From Dastarcus helophoroides (taxonomy: Eukaryota > Arthropoda > Insecta > Coleoptera > Bothrideridae), in assembly GCA_028583605.1 (NCBI GenBank), contig CM053328.1:36290722-36354721 (forward strand): 64,000 nt of DNA, in the 5' to 3' direction. Of the stretch, positions 20,851 through 31,259 are shown one piece after another. The translations under genes were made by a program, and so were the position numbers. The notes under the pieces were generated by a model. That model was not told the origin of the DNA. It saw only the letters and a program-made list of their open reading frames with translations, and searched no databases. The number at the start of each line of letters is the position of its first letter. Positions within the stretch are counted from its first letter, which is position 1.

Positions 20851-22315
20851 AACTTAAAGCAGCTAATTTAGTAATAAAACTAAAAAGTAGTTATAGTAGC
20901 TAAACATTGAAACTGCTGCTGCTTTTTATTGTTTGGTTTTAATTATAATAATAATATATGTTTTCCATTAATGTTTACATGGATTTGTTAGAACAACTTT
21001 AATTATATACAATAATGTTCAATTACCTACAATTTTCATAAAATTCATTAATATTATATAGAGTCCTTTGTAATAAGATCGACTTAAGCCTTTTTTTAAA
21101 AGAAATAATTGGTAGTTATTTATATTCATCTGGAACTATTTGGAAAATTAAGTTGATGTGTTTTATATTTCCGTCCCTCATACATACAAAAATTCCCGTT
21201 AGATGGCTCCATCTTGTTAAAGCTCGATTAGTTTGTAAGGAAAGAATGGGTATAATATGAAAATAATTAGACCTAGACAACAGTGGCAATATTGGAGCTC
21301 CAAACCTATATCCTGTTTTGGAACAAGCCATTCTTCGTCTCCCAGAGGGATGAGCACCTATGCAATAGGCAGATTCCACTTGGTGCCTACTTTTCTGCTA
21401 TCGATAAAGCACTTTAAGCGTTGTTCGACAAAGAGGGGCGGGGAGGGGAGCGATATTCGCATCCTTATGGACCTACTGAAAGTTCTTCGACGAAGGATTT
21501 CGTATGCCTGAACATTAGTCGAACCCTCGGCAAAATAGAGTTTTAAAAGCTGTTTAAACTTCAAGAGAATGCGTTATATATACAACGCCAGTAGAAGTCA
21601 AGAGTGGAGAGAAGTATGGAAAATAGCTGGACGTTTAAGACATTTTTATAAGAGTTGGAAAATTCTGATCACCAATAGTCTTACTTTATTGTGGCTAAGA
21701 GGCGTTTGACTCTTTGACTCCTAGTGGACTAACCCCACTGATGACTGGAAGAAATGAAACGCATTTCTTTCTATATCTATCGATGACATTTTAAAATCTG
21801 ACGCTATTTTCTGAAGCCTCGAACGTATAATTCTTATTCAAATCTTATATTCTTTCGTTTCACTACTAAGTTTGAAAAGTCATTACGAAATGGAAGATTA
21901 TAATAGGGTCGCTACTAGCTCAATTTAGTTAAATTATTTTGACACAACTTGACTTGGAAAACACCCATTTCCTGGCCTCAATGATTCAGATTTTCATTCA
22001 GTGGCAAAATGAACGAATATACTTGTGTTTGTTTTGGTATAAATTGTGCCCTAATAATAGATGCATTCAAAAAATAAGAAAGGTTGATGATCTTAGTCTT
22101 TTTGAATGATTATCTCCATGGGTAGTTCTTATAAAGGTAGTGTCTCCGATATATTTCAAACAATAAACTAATTGTAACATTGGGGTCTAATTATCAATTA
22201 TCGCAATTCTTCAGACCTAAGTATCTCAATTTACTTTCAATTATAGCTATAGCAACAGCTGTTTACTCCCAGTTAATAAATGAATCTATTTAGGTGTGTT
22301 TTTTAACTCTTTAGT
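20851..22315. other. No recognisable feature
   Basis: A/T-rich, apparently unique DNA. Short ORFs around 21,116-21,564 on both strands overlap and have no family features. Part of the right end may be the decayed 5' region of the DIRS-like element that follows. Confidence 0.4.
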
Positions 22316-23460
22316 ATCTCAATTCAATTTGAAAAAAGTGGATGTTCCATCTCACCCTAAAAGAAACAAAACAATTATGAAAACGCAGAATGTTTCCCCA
22401 CATTAAGGGAAAACTTGGTGTCGGTTTGCCCAGCTTTAAACTATGGCTTTCTGGTACATCAAACTTGTCGAACACATAAATTTTTTAGCGCTCAACAGAA
22501 GCCAGGAAAATTACAATGCTTCCAGCAATCGATTTCTAGCATTTATTGGCAGCTAGAAAACTTGAAATATGGTAACACTCTCTACAGAAAGACGCATTCG
22601 TTATGGAAATATTTCGCCGGATGTTCTCTCGGTTTTTGGTCCGAGAAAGGCAAGACCCATCCCATCGATTATTTAGAACTTCTAACTCAATTTTTGGGAC
22701 AGAAATGGTATACCAAACAATTAAAAAACTGTTCAGTTCTCTGTAGGATTTATAGGACTACCGCAATATGATGCGTGAATGGTGAATGACATGGATAGTG
22801 TACACAATTAAATATTTTCACTCAATTAATTTGGCAAGGGTGCGAGTTTCAAATATTCCATGTTACATGAAGTCAACAGAAAATGTCGAGGCTGATAAAA
22901 CTTAAAACGGGTTATAAGTGGATACAGGACCGTCACTGCAAAATACAGCGTTTCGACTCTTGACTCGAAAATTGGGCTCCTTGGTCATTAATTTATTTGC
23001 TAGCCGCATAAAGACGAAAAGTAAGGTTTACTTTTTCAGGATCAGTGACCCAGGAAGCCAGTTTTATAGACACGTTGATCATCAGTTAGTCTATTTTACA
23101 CCTTTTCGCTTTACCCTTTCTTTAATCATTCTCTGCCTCTTCAAAGGAATTATAAGTGGCTAAGCTCAGGACACAGTGGTCGTAGATTTACTTTTCTTGG
23201 GCAGCACTCCTCAATCATTAACAGCCCAGTTTTCATCGAGAACAGTCTTTTATCAAGAAAACATTTCTACAAAACAAGTTTCTCAAGGAATGCTTTTAAA
23301 TCGGTATTTAGCTCTCTTAACTCTTTTTGGTTCATTATTATCCCAGAAGGCCGGTCCAAATCTATGCCAGAACTTCAGATTCCAACATTTTTCGAAGAGG
23401 TTGATATGCTTAGACCCGGTACACTCAAATGCTTTAGTCTTTCAAATACTTCGGTAGTCT
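22316..23460 (+). mobile_element. DIRS-like retrotransposon fragment (RT end and RNase H), decayed
   Basis: Broken plus-strand frames read as the reverse transcriptase-RNase H region of tyrosine-recombinase (DIRS-like) retrotransposons. In order: SVCPALNYGFLV (22,419 on), HPIDYLELLTQFLGQKW and LKNCSVLCRIYRTTAI (to 22,771), then after frame changes an RNase H core ending LVINLFASRIKTKSKVYF (near 22,980-23,030) and VVVDLLFLGS (23,180 on). The order matches the family: CPA..YG, INYLELLA..LG, KNC..LLRIDNTTAI, EIDLFASRIN. At least three stops or frame changes are present, so it is dead. The recombinase part is not clearly recognisable. Confidence 0.55.
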
Positions 23461-23845
23461 TAACATTTTTCGACAGGTTTGAAGATACAAAAAAAAACGT
23501 TTGGCATTATCTCAAAGTTAACAACTCTGTTGGCAACAGCCACAGTCCAATACTTCGAGATCCTTTGCTATACATATTAATAAAACTTTATATTGGAAGA
23601 TCAGACTGGGTTTTCAATTCAGACTCCAAATTTCTCGAAAAATCGTAGGTAACCCTTCTTAGGACTACCTTTTTCTTCAACTGAAACCCTAATATTTTTG
23701 TGGCCACGACTGACATAATATCTGGATAGAACCCAATTATTCAGATGTAATATAAGCAGTTTATTTATTTCGCTTAATTAATATACTCTTTCCAATTAAA
23801 TGATTTGCTTAAGTTTATTTTTTGCAACATACTCTAAATATCTAG
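23461..23845. other. No recognisable feature
   Basis: Possible decayed continuation of the DIRS-like element, with A/T-rich DNA. An ORF of 94 codons (23,364-23,648) overlaps the end of it but shows no domain. Confidence 0.35.
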
Positions 23846-23848
23846 AAT

Positions 23849-23951
23849 TTATCCTATTTACGAGACGAGACCGAATATAATCACAAGATCAAACGAACTT
23901 ACCTGTGAAGTTCGATCTTGATTATATGAGGTCTCGTCAAAGTAAATAGGG
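23849..23951. repeat. Foldback repeat, copy 1
   Basis: Near-palindrome: cctatttac...gagacgagacc...aatataatcacaagatc on the left pairs with gatcttgattatatgaggtc and ...agtaaatagg on the right, with arms of about 38 bp and a 22-bp loop. A second copy in the opposite orientation lies at 24,130-24,215. Confidence 0.8.
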
Positions 23952-24129
23952 TCCCTCCCAATTCCCAAACCCGTATTTAGTTGCAAAAAATGTATAATCT
24001 CTGAAATAAGACTGAAATATATGGGGAGCCGAGGTGCATACGCAGCGGGGACTCTGAGGGCATAACGAGATTTATGATTTGTTTATTTCTTTAAAATATG
24101 TGATCGTATCGCCTAGAATGAAGGTACTA
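23952..24129. other. Spacer between two inverted foldback copies
   Basis: 178 bp, including a short G-rich stretch (ggggagccgaggtgcatac at 24,019). No gene seen. Confidence 0.5.
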
Positions 24130-24215
24130 CAATTTATCCTATTTACTTCGACGAGACCTCATATAATCAAGATCGAACTTCACAGGTAAGTTCGTTTGAT
24201 CTTGTGATTATATGT
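24130..24215. repeat. Foldback repeat, copy 2 (inverted, truncated)
   Basis: Reverse complement of most of copy 1 (gacgagacctcatataatca to cttgtgattatatg). It ends abruptly where the LINE coding sequence begins, so the LINE 3' end may have landed inside this repeat. Confidence 0.75.
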
Positions 24216-24584
24216 ATGAAAGTTCCGTAGAAACTTAGATTTGTTTTCGTACACATTTGTTACACAGGCAAGTACATAAAGAGATGTAACAGTAAGTATA
24301 CCTAATTTTTTAAATAAATTTCTACAACTTGCTGCATAGGCAACTTTGGATAGTAGACGTACACATTTTTTCTGGAGTTTTAGGACTTCATCTATCAGTG
24401 GGCTATTTCCCCAGATGATTATCCCATATGTAATTCGACTGTGAAAATTCCCACAGTATGCCATCAAGACAGATTCAAATGTTCCAATTTGCATTAGACG
24501 TCGCACTGAATATGCTGCACTGGATAAATTACTAGTGAAACTAATTATTTGCTCATTCCATTTTAAGTTTTGCTGAAAGTATAT

Positions 24585-25073
24585 TCACAGGAATTTTAGT
24601 TTCGCCTTTACGGACAAGGTATTAGCTGCGAAGACCATCGATTGTGTTTTATCAATATTTAGCAGCATTTTATTTGTTGCGAACCATTTTTCTGCTTTAG
24701 ATAGGCCTGAAATAGAATTTAAGGACGCTGGATTGTTATTGTTTCCCTTATTCAAAATGCTTGTGTCATCGGCAAACAAACACACTCTTGAACATTTTAT
24801 ATTTTTGGGCAAGTCGTTAATGCATAACAGGAACATTTGAGGGCCTAGCACAGACCCTTGAGGCACCCCAAAAATTAATTGCTTCATTTCCGAAGTACTG
24901 TCATTTAAAGTAACCCTTTGAAACCTTCCTTTAAAATATGACTTCATTAATCTCCAGAGTATTCCTCTTATTCCATAGAAATGTAGTTTATTGAGGAGAA
25001 TCTCAATTTCAACAGAGTCAAATGCTTTGCTGATATCATAGGAATCCATGTGACAAATTGAACCTTCATTCAA
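24585..25073 (-). pseudogene. LINE reverse transcriptase domain (fragment)
   Basis: Contains YDISKAFDSVEIEILLNKL, then FGVPQGSVLGPQMFLLCIND and CLFADDTSIL, the palm motifs of non-LTR reverse transcriptases. The catalytic aspartates of FADD are present. The frame opens with MNEGSICHMDSYDISKA and stays open for 162 codons before breaking near 24,585. The thumb and C-terminal region continue in another frame at 24,506-24,180. This is the best preserved piece of the LINE. Confidence 0.85.
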
Positions 25074-26042
25074 GGTGTTTAAAAGATATTCAGTTACATC
25101 ACTCAGAGCAGTAGTAGTAGATTTGGAGTTTCGAAAACCATGTTGATTACTATCAAGTATACTGAATGTTCAAAGTAACCAGTAAGTCTCCGATTTAAAG
25201 CTACTTTCAAGATCTTAGAAAAGGTTGGCAAAATGGATATGGGTCGTTAATTTGCTGGTTGATTTATATCTCATTTCTTATGTAGTGGCACTACTTTTGC
25301 TAATTTGAAATTTGATAGGAAAATACCTTAGTTTAAACACTTATTTAGTAGCGATGTTAATGAGATTTTGATAGACTCTAGTATATGCTTTAGCATAATG
25401 GTGGAATGTCCATAAATATCTTTTGATTTTTTTGGCTTTGGTGATCTAACTATTATACGTACTTCTTGAACATCTACTTTTTTGAAATAAATGGAATTAA
25501 TAGCGGAATGTCTTTAATGAGACAAGTAATGATCTGTTGTAAGCGTAGTTGGGGGAATTTTATTTTGTGTTCGACTGCCAATCTCTGAGAAAAAGTATTA
25601 AAATCTTCTGGTGTGATGTCTACTTTTCTAACATACGATTTGCTTCTCGTTTCCATTTTTACAAAATCCCAAATAGATCTTTGTTTGTCTTCGGCATTCA
25701 TGATGTATTTACAGTTTGCTTCCCTTTTCGACGCAGTAATACTTTATTGATAATGTTTTCCTCATATTTTTATATAAGAGACGAAGTTCATCTGTAGTTG
25801 TTCTCACTATAATTTCCATAGCGTCTAGCTTGCCTTTTATTAACTACAACTCCTTAGTGTACCAATTTAATGCCTTCTTATTATACTTCTGACGAACTAT
25901 TAATTCTGGACAAACTAAATTGAATTCATAATTAAAGATTTAAAGAAAGACACAGAATGCTGAATCTGCATTTTTTATATCCATTATGTATTTGCAGTCG
26001 ATCTGATACAAATTCTGCTTTAGGAGATCCAAGTTACTTTCA

Positions 26043-26050
26043 TTAATAAC
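26043..26050. repeat. hAT target site duplication, left copy
   Basis: TTAATAAC, repeated exactly at 29,411-29,418 on the other side of the element. Confidence 0.9.
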
Positions 26051-28861
26051 CAGGGGCGGCCTTAGCCATTGCGAGGCTCCGGGCGGGCAGATCTTTAAGA
26101 GGCCCTCGTCTTTGTGGAATTAGTTTTAACATAGACGTAGTCAGAATAGGGCAGGGTAGGGCGCTTGCCCCCCACCCCCAGCTCGTGTGGTTAACGAAAA
26201 TTTATATTGAATTGAGGAGACTTTCTCTAAAAAATTTCCATTCGACAACAGTCGTCCTTCTTTAAGCTATTGATATTTTCTCGAAATTTCGACTTATTTC
26301 ACGAAATTCGTCTTTTTTCATAAATTTCTTTGAAAATTTCAAATGTATTTCTAAAATTCGATTTATTTTATCAGAATCCAACTTAACTAAAAATTTCGAA
26401 TTTTTATCTCAAAATTCATCGTTTTATTGTTCGAAATTCTATAATTTCTCAAAATTAGTTTTTTCCGGAAACTTCGACTTCTCTTTAAACTTTGAAAATT
26501 TCGACTTTTTTTATCAAGATTTACCCTTTTGCTTAAAACTTGATCGATTTTTTGACAACAATATTTATCTGGAAATTTTTATAATGACTTTTTTAGAAAC
26601 TTTGTAAAAAGACAAAAATTCCGAAAAAATTTCCCCTGGAATGGGGAAATACAACTTGTTTCTCAAAATTTCGACGATTATTTCAATATTGGACATTTTC
26701 TAACTCAGGGTAGGGCAGAACAGGGCGCATGTCTGCTTCTGATTCAAGCGCTCAAGAAAAAAATCTAGAAATTACATTTTTCTCAAATTTGTCCTTTTTC
26801 CAAAATTTCGACAAAATTTGACTCTCTCTGAAGAATTTCGAGTGTTTACTAAATTTTTTTTCTCAAAATTTCGATCTTTTTTTTATTTTTCAAGGGAAAA
26901 AATCGAAATTTCCAAAAAAAACACAAATTTAGAAAAATCGAAACTTTGATATTTTTCTCAAAATCCGCCTTTTTTCGCACATTTAAAATTATCCTGAAAT
27001 TCCATTCTGTATGTTCCCGGAAAACTGAAAATTTTTTCCTGGAAATTCGTATCTTTCTTAAAATTTTGACTTTTTTTTCAAGACTCGTTTTTTCCACAAA
27101 CGGACGGCTATTCTCAAAGGTGCACTTTTTTTTTAAGTTTGAATTTTTTCTGAAGGATTTCGATCTTTGATGCTTCATTTGGTAGTTTTTCTAGAAATGT
27201 CGACTGCTTTTCAAAGATTTCGTTTTTTTTAATTCCTTTATTTTCATTAACATCGGGTTTTTCTGAAGATTTTAATCATTTGGAATTTGATTTTTCAGAA
27301 CTTTTAACAGGTTGCCTTTTTCCCGATATTTTTCTATCAAAATTCGATATTCAACTTTGTTAAAAATTTTGAATTTCTCTTAAAATTAGTTTAATTTCGT
27401 CTTTTCAGAAATTTCGACTTTATTCTCAAAATTCCAGTTTTTGGGCTCTTCTTTCGGAAATCATTTTTTCTATCAAAATAAGGCCACTTTTCTGAATATT
27501 TGTCTTTTCTTTAAATTTTGACTTTTTTAAATTTGACTAGAAATTTCATCTTTATATTTCGCCTTATTTTCGAAATATTGATTTTAATTTCAAAATGCCA
27601 TGTTTTAGTTTCTGGAACTTTCTGGACTTTTTCCTCGAAATTGGCTTTTCCTTTAAATTTCAGTTTTCTCGAAATACGTCTGTTTTCTCTAAATTAGGTC
27701 GGCATATTATCAAAAATTAAAAATGTTGTGAAAAATATTTTTGGGTAATTTCGAGAAAAAGATTTCTTGCACATTCAATTTCTTGATTGAAATTTAAATA
27801 TTATATCAAAGTTAGAATAAAAAAGTAACCATTTCGAGAAAAGCGTTTTTGGAAATTGCAAATTTTTTCACAACATTTGGTCTTTGGAAATATTTTGGCA
27901 TATTTAGAAATTTCGAATTCTTCTGAAAGGTTGGGTTTTTATTCAATTTCGGTTTTCTAAAAAATCCCTTCCCAAAATAGGGCTTTTTAAAAAAAATTGG
28001 TCGCTTTGGAAATTACTACTTTATTCTACATTTTTCTTTGAAAATTGAACTTTCATTTTTTTAATATTCGTTTTTTTTCTGATTTTTTTTCAAATTTAAG
28101 TTTCCGAAAATTTCATGTTTCTCAAAAATTGTTTTATTCTGGAAATTTTGATTCGTACTAGAAATAGGGATGTTTTATGCTTCTGAAAATTTCCGTTTAC
28201 AGTGAAAATTTTTTCTCAAAGTTTCAACTTTTTTTGAAAATTACATTTTTTTTTTACAAAATTCCACCTTTAAAAATATAATTTTTTCGAATTTTCAACA
28301 ATTTTTGAGATTTTTCGAAAGGTTAGTATTTTATTTTAAACCCGAATTTCTAAATATTCCAACTTTTTCCCAAAATTCGTTTACCCTCGTCTCTTTCAAA
28401 ATTAAAATTTCTCTTGAAAATGTTCACTTTTCTTTAAGAGATTTCAACCTTTTTTCCGATATTTCGACGGTATTTTTTAAAATCGTTATTTTTTAAAATC
28501 TTCGAAATTTGGATAGTTTTTAAAGTTTTCCAAAAGGATCGGTTTTTATTTTAGATTCAATTTTCTGACTATTTTCGCAAAGTTCGACTCTATTTCCAAA
28601 TTTCTAAGTTAATCTGAAAATTTGATTACTCGGTTCATGTAATTAAATGAAAATATACATATACTCGGAACGTTTTCCGGTTTTCTTTTTTTATCAATTT
28701 TTCAAAATGATTCTTGTCCCTCCCTAAACTAAATCCTGCCTACGCTTATGAATTTCAATGATGATGCTTGACTAGAAATGCAAAGTCATAAATAAATATA
28801 TTTGGACTTTTAAAATTGTTTATTGGAAACTAAGAAAAATTAATAAACACAAAGATTTTTT

Positions 28862-28945
28862 TTTGGTGGAACGGACCGGTCCTTGGGTATCTTAAAAAAA
28901 ATTCATCTTGGCTTTAGGGGACAAGTTTTGTCCTTCAATTTTTAA
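28862..28945. repeat. Dispersed hammerhead-type repeat inside hAT copy 1
   Basis: ggtggaacggaccggtcctt followed by a reduced body ending near tttaggggacaag. No core motif. The same insertion is in hAT copy 2 (41,600-41,690), so it predates their separation. Confidence 0.65.
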
Positions 28946-28987
28946 ACAGAAAGATAACAAACTATTAATCATGATAAATATAATGCA

Positions 28988-29254
28988 TTAATGTCTTAAA
29001 AGGATCAGGGATTTAGAAATGATGACGACTGCTCTAATATAAAAGCATAATCCGACGACAGTTGACAGCTGAAATAAAACACGGGAATTCCCCGAATCGT
29101 AAACACGAAGAAAATGGAGCACTATCAGTTTTTGTTTAGCCCTTTGCAGTTGGCAGCACTTGTGGCACTGGTACGAAATTTCGTCAATGTGAAAGAGAAG
29201 GAAAGGAACATTGATTGGAGCGAATGAGACAGATACCAGCGCGATAACTACCAC
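28988..29254 (-). other. Conserved ORF inside the hAT family, unknown
   Basis: 88 codons starting MVVIALVSVSFAPINVPFLL, with the piece YQCHKCCQLQRAKQ. The copy in the second hAT element (41,288-41,554, plus strand) is open for exactly the same length with about seven replacements. Shared length may only reflect recent common ancestry. No family is recognised, and coding status is open. Confidence 0.3.
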
Positions 29255-29790
29255 GCAAGGGAGCAGCGAGTCCAGTTTTATAATGCGCGGTTAAGGCTCG
29301 AAATTCAAATAAACATTAGAATTCGTGCTATTGCGCGAGTGCGCGAGGCCCCCTACAAGAGCGAGGCCCCGGGCGGTTGCCCTGCTTGTCACCCCCAAAG
29401 GCCGCCCCTGTTAATAACACGGTGTACTTTTCAAGTGTCTCAAGATGATCCTCTATGATTCTTCTTACGCAAGAACATACACTGAGCTTTATGTTCCGAA
29501 ATGTGAGGGTCGATAGTTTCAATACTGTAATCAGTTTTATTAGAGAATATATTATCTATGCATGAAAAGGAAGAGCAAGTAACTCTGGATTCCTCTCGGA
29601 AGCAAGGATATAAAGAAAATTCAGCCTTTATATTTAAAAAAGCAATTGCATCTTTTGTTAGTTCCATAATGCTGATATTGAAATCATCTGCAATGTAAAT
29701 TAATTTATTTTTGTATTTGGTACCACGATCAATAAATTTTCCATTTTATCAAAAAATTGTAGATGTGTACTACGTACTAATACAATTTCA

Positions 29791-30727
29791 CAAGTGTCGG
29801 TTTCGTTTTCGAAAGTAGAGTAGAAGCCGAAATTCAGTTTCGGTTTTGGCCAAAAATTTTCGGTCAATTTCTAATTAACTGATTGACCAAAGTAACGATT
29901 CGTATTTATTTCGAATTTATTTCACATTCGAATTATATTCAGCAGATGAGCTAACATTCCACATTCTTTTAAAATATCGTTGGTTTTCAGTTAACAAATG
30001 GCCTGCCATTTAGGAATCTCCACAACAAACCATTTTACATTTTGAAACTAATTTGCATAACACATATGTATATTGCTGTAATTGGATATACAATCAATCT
30101 CCAAATTTCAAAATAAAATGAATGGGCGGATTACATTCGAGTGCATACCTCATGAAACGCAGGCTGACATTAGAAACTATAATCGATGATATAAATCAAT
30201 CTATCGTTCTAACATAAGAAAAAAATTTATAAATCGATTTTACGAATGAGTGAAGTGACAGAGAACAATATTTGTTACCAAGTCAACTATTGTACTTATA
30301 TTTCTAGAAACGTCAATTAAAAATAAAAGTGAATCAAATCAAGCTAATTTGCTAACCAACCTGCTCCAATGTAGAATATTTACCATTTACCATTACCATT
30401 TTTATAATTGAAAAACTTCTAAATCCCCATGAGGGGGGTGGGAAAATTTGGAAAAAAATGTTTTCTTTTATTTCTCGTTAAAACGAAATTTTGGAAAAAG
30501 AAACGACTCGAATATCAGTTTTGGTATTCGAGAAATAGCAAAATCTCCATTTTTTGCCCCAACTTTGAGGGGGTAAAACTACCCTTAAAACAGTTTATCA
30601 GTCGATAAAAAAAAATACTTGCCTCTTAGATTAGATTTTGGTCCTTTAAAACATATTCAAAAATTATCAAAATCGGCGCCGAACACTTCGCGACCTTTCC
30701 TTGTTAGTCACTCAGAGAGATACTGAA
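29791..30727. other. No recognisable feature
   Basis: A/T-rich, apparently unique DNA between the truncated 5' end of the LINE and the next dispersed repeat. Only short ORFs. 30,360-30,400 has a small tandem of taccattt. Confidence 0.45.
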
Positions 30728-30850
30728 AGATGATAGCTTAGCTAGTCGAAACGCGTTACAGCAACCTTTGTTGTATTTTTTAATCTTTCTTGGTTTCAGG
30801 GGACAATTTTTGCATTTCAATTTTTATAAATTCTTAAATTAAAGCCAAAA
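30728..30850 (+). repeat. Dispersed hammerhead-type repeat with decayed core
   Basis: Plus orientation: tactgaaagatgatagctta, gtcgaaacgcgtta, then agcaacctttgttgtatttt and ggtttcaggggacaat. The core string has an extra A (CTGAAAGA) and stem II is mismatched, so no activity is expected. Confidence 0.65.
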
Positions 30851-31259
30851 TTTTGCTTTTTTCTTCTCAATATTCCTATTCAGATTTTAAGCTCGAAACT
30901 TTTTCAAAATTTTGACTTCTTTTGAATCTTTTCAGTTTAAACTTGGAAATACTCCTTTTTAAAACTTCCTTTAAAATCGAAATTTAGTTGAGTCTCGAAT
31001 TTGTTTGTTCAAATTCTAAAACTTCGTAATATAGGAAATTAGTATCTTCAAAAAAATAAATAAATAAAATCTTCAGGAAGGGGTAAATTTAAAAAAAATC
31101 AAAGTTAGAAAAATTCGAGAAAAAGGTCACCATTTTCAAGAATCTTTTTAAAACAAAGTCGAAGTTTTCAAATAAAAATCGAAGATAATTTAAATTCCGA
31201 GAATAGTAATAGGTTGCAGAAAAATTCCATATTTAATGATAAAAAGACGAAATTTTCAA
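30851..31259. repeat. A/T-rich patterned DNA before the 983-bp array
   Basis: Switches from pyrimidine-rich to purine-rich plus strand near 31,000. No gene seen. Confidence 0.55.

Larger units (their letters stand above)
26051..29410. mobile_element. Non-autonomous hAT element, copy 1 (3,360 bp)
   Basis: Ends are CAGGGGCGGCCTT inverted repeats, a hAT-type terminus, flanked by the perfect 8-bp duplication TTAATAAC. There is no transposase. The interior is A/T-rich patterned DNA (26,200-28,700), a copy of the hammerhead-type repeat (28,862-28,945) and a moderately G/C-rich right part (28,990-29,410). It matches, in reverse, the copy at 41,132-43,740. The other copy lacks about 640 bp corresponding to 27,703-28,345. 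A conserved 88-codon minus frame (28,988-29,254) exists in both copies but has no known domain. Confidence 0.9.
24180..29790 (-). mobile_element. Jockey/CR1-like LINE, 5' truncated, split by a hAT element
   Basis: Minus-strand non-LTR retrotransposon in two parts, 29,790-29,419 and 26,050-24,180, separated by the hAT insertion. Reading 5' to 3': the end of an APE-type endonuclease (DDFNIS and CSSFSCIDNIFSN...ISEHKAQ, 29,690-29,470); the linker region (25,701-25,474); reverse transcriptase (25,073-24,585); the C-terminal part (24,506-24,180, SRITYGIIIWGNSPLIDEVL). Frames change several times, so it is inactive. Removing the hAT and one copy of TTAATAAC rejoins the coding frame (LEKYTV then INESNLDLLKQNLYQID), which proves the LINE was there first. 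Confidence 0.85.
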
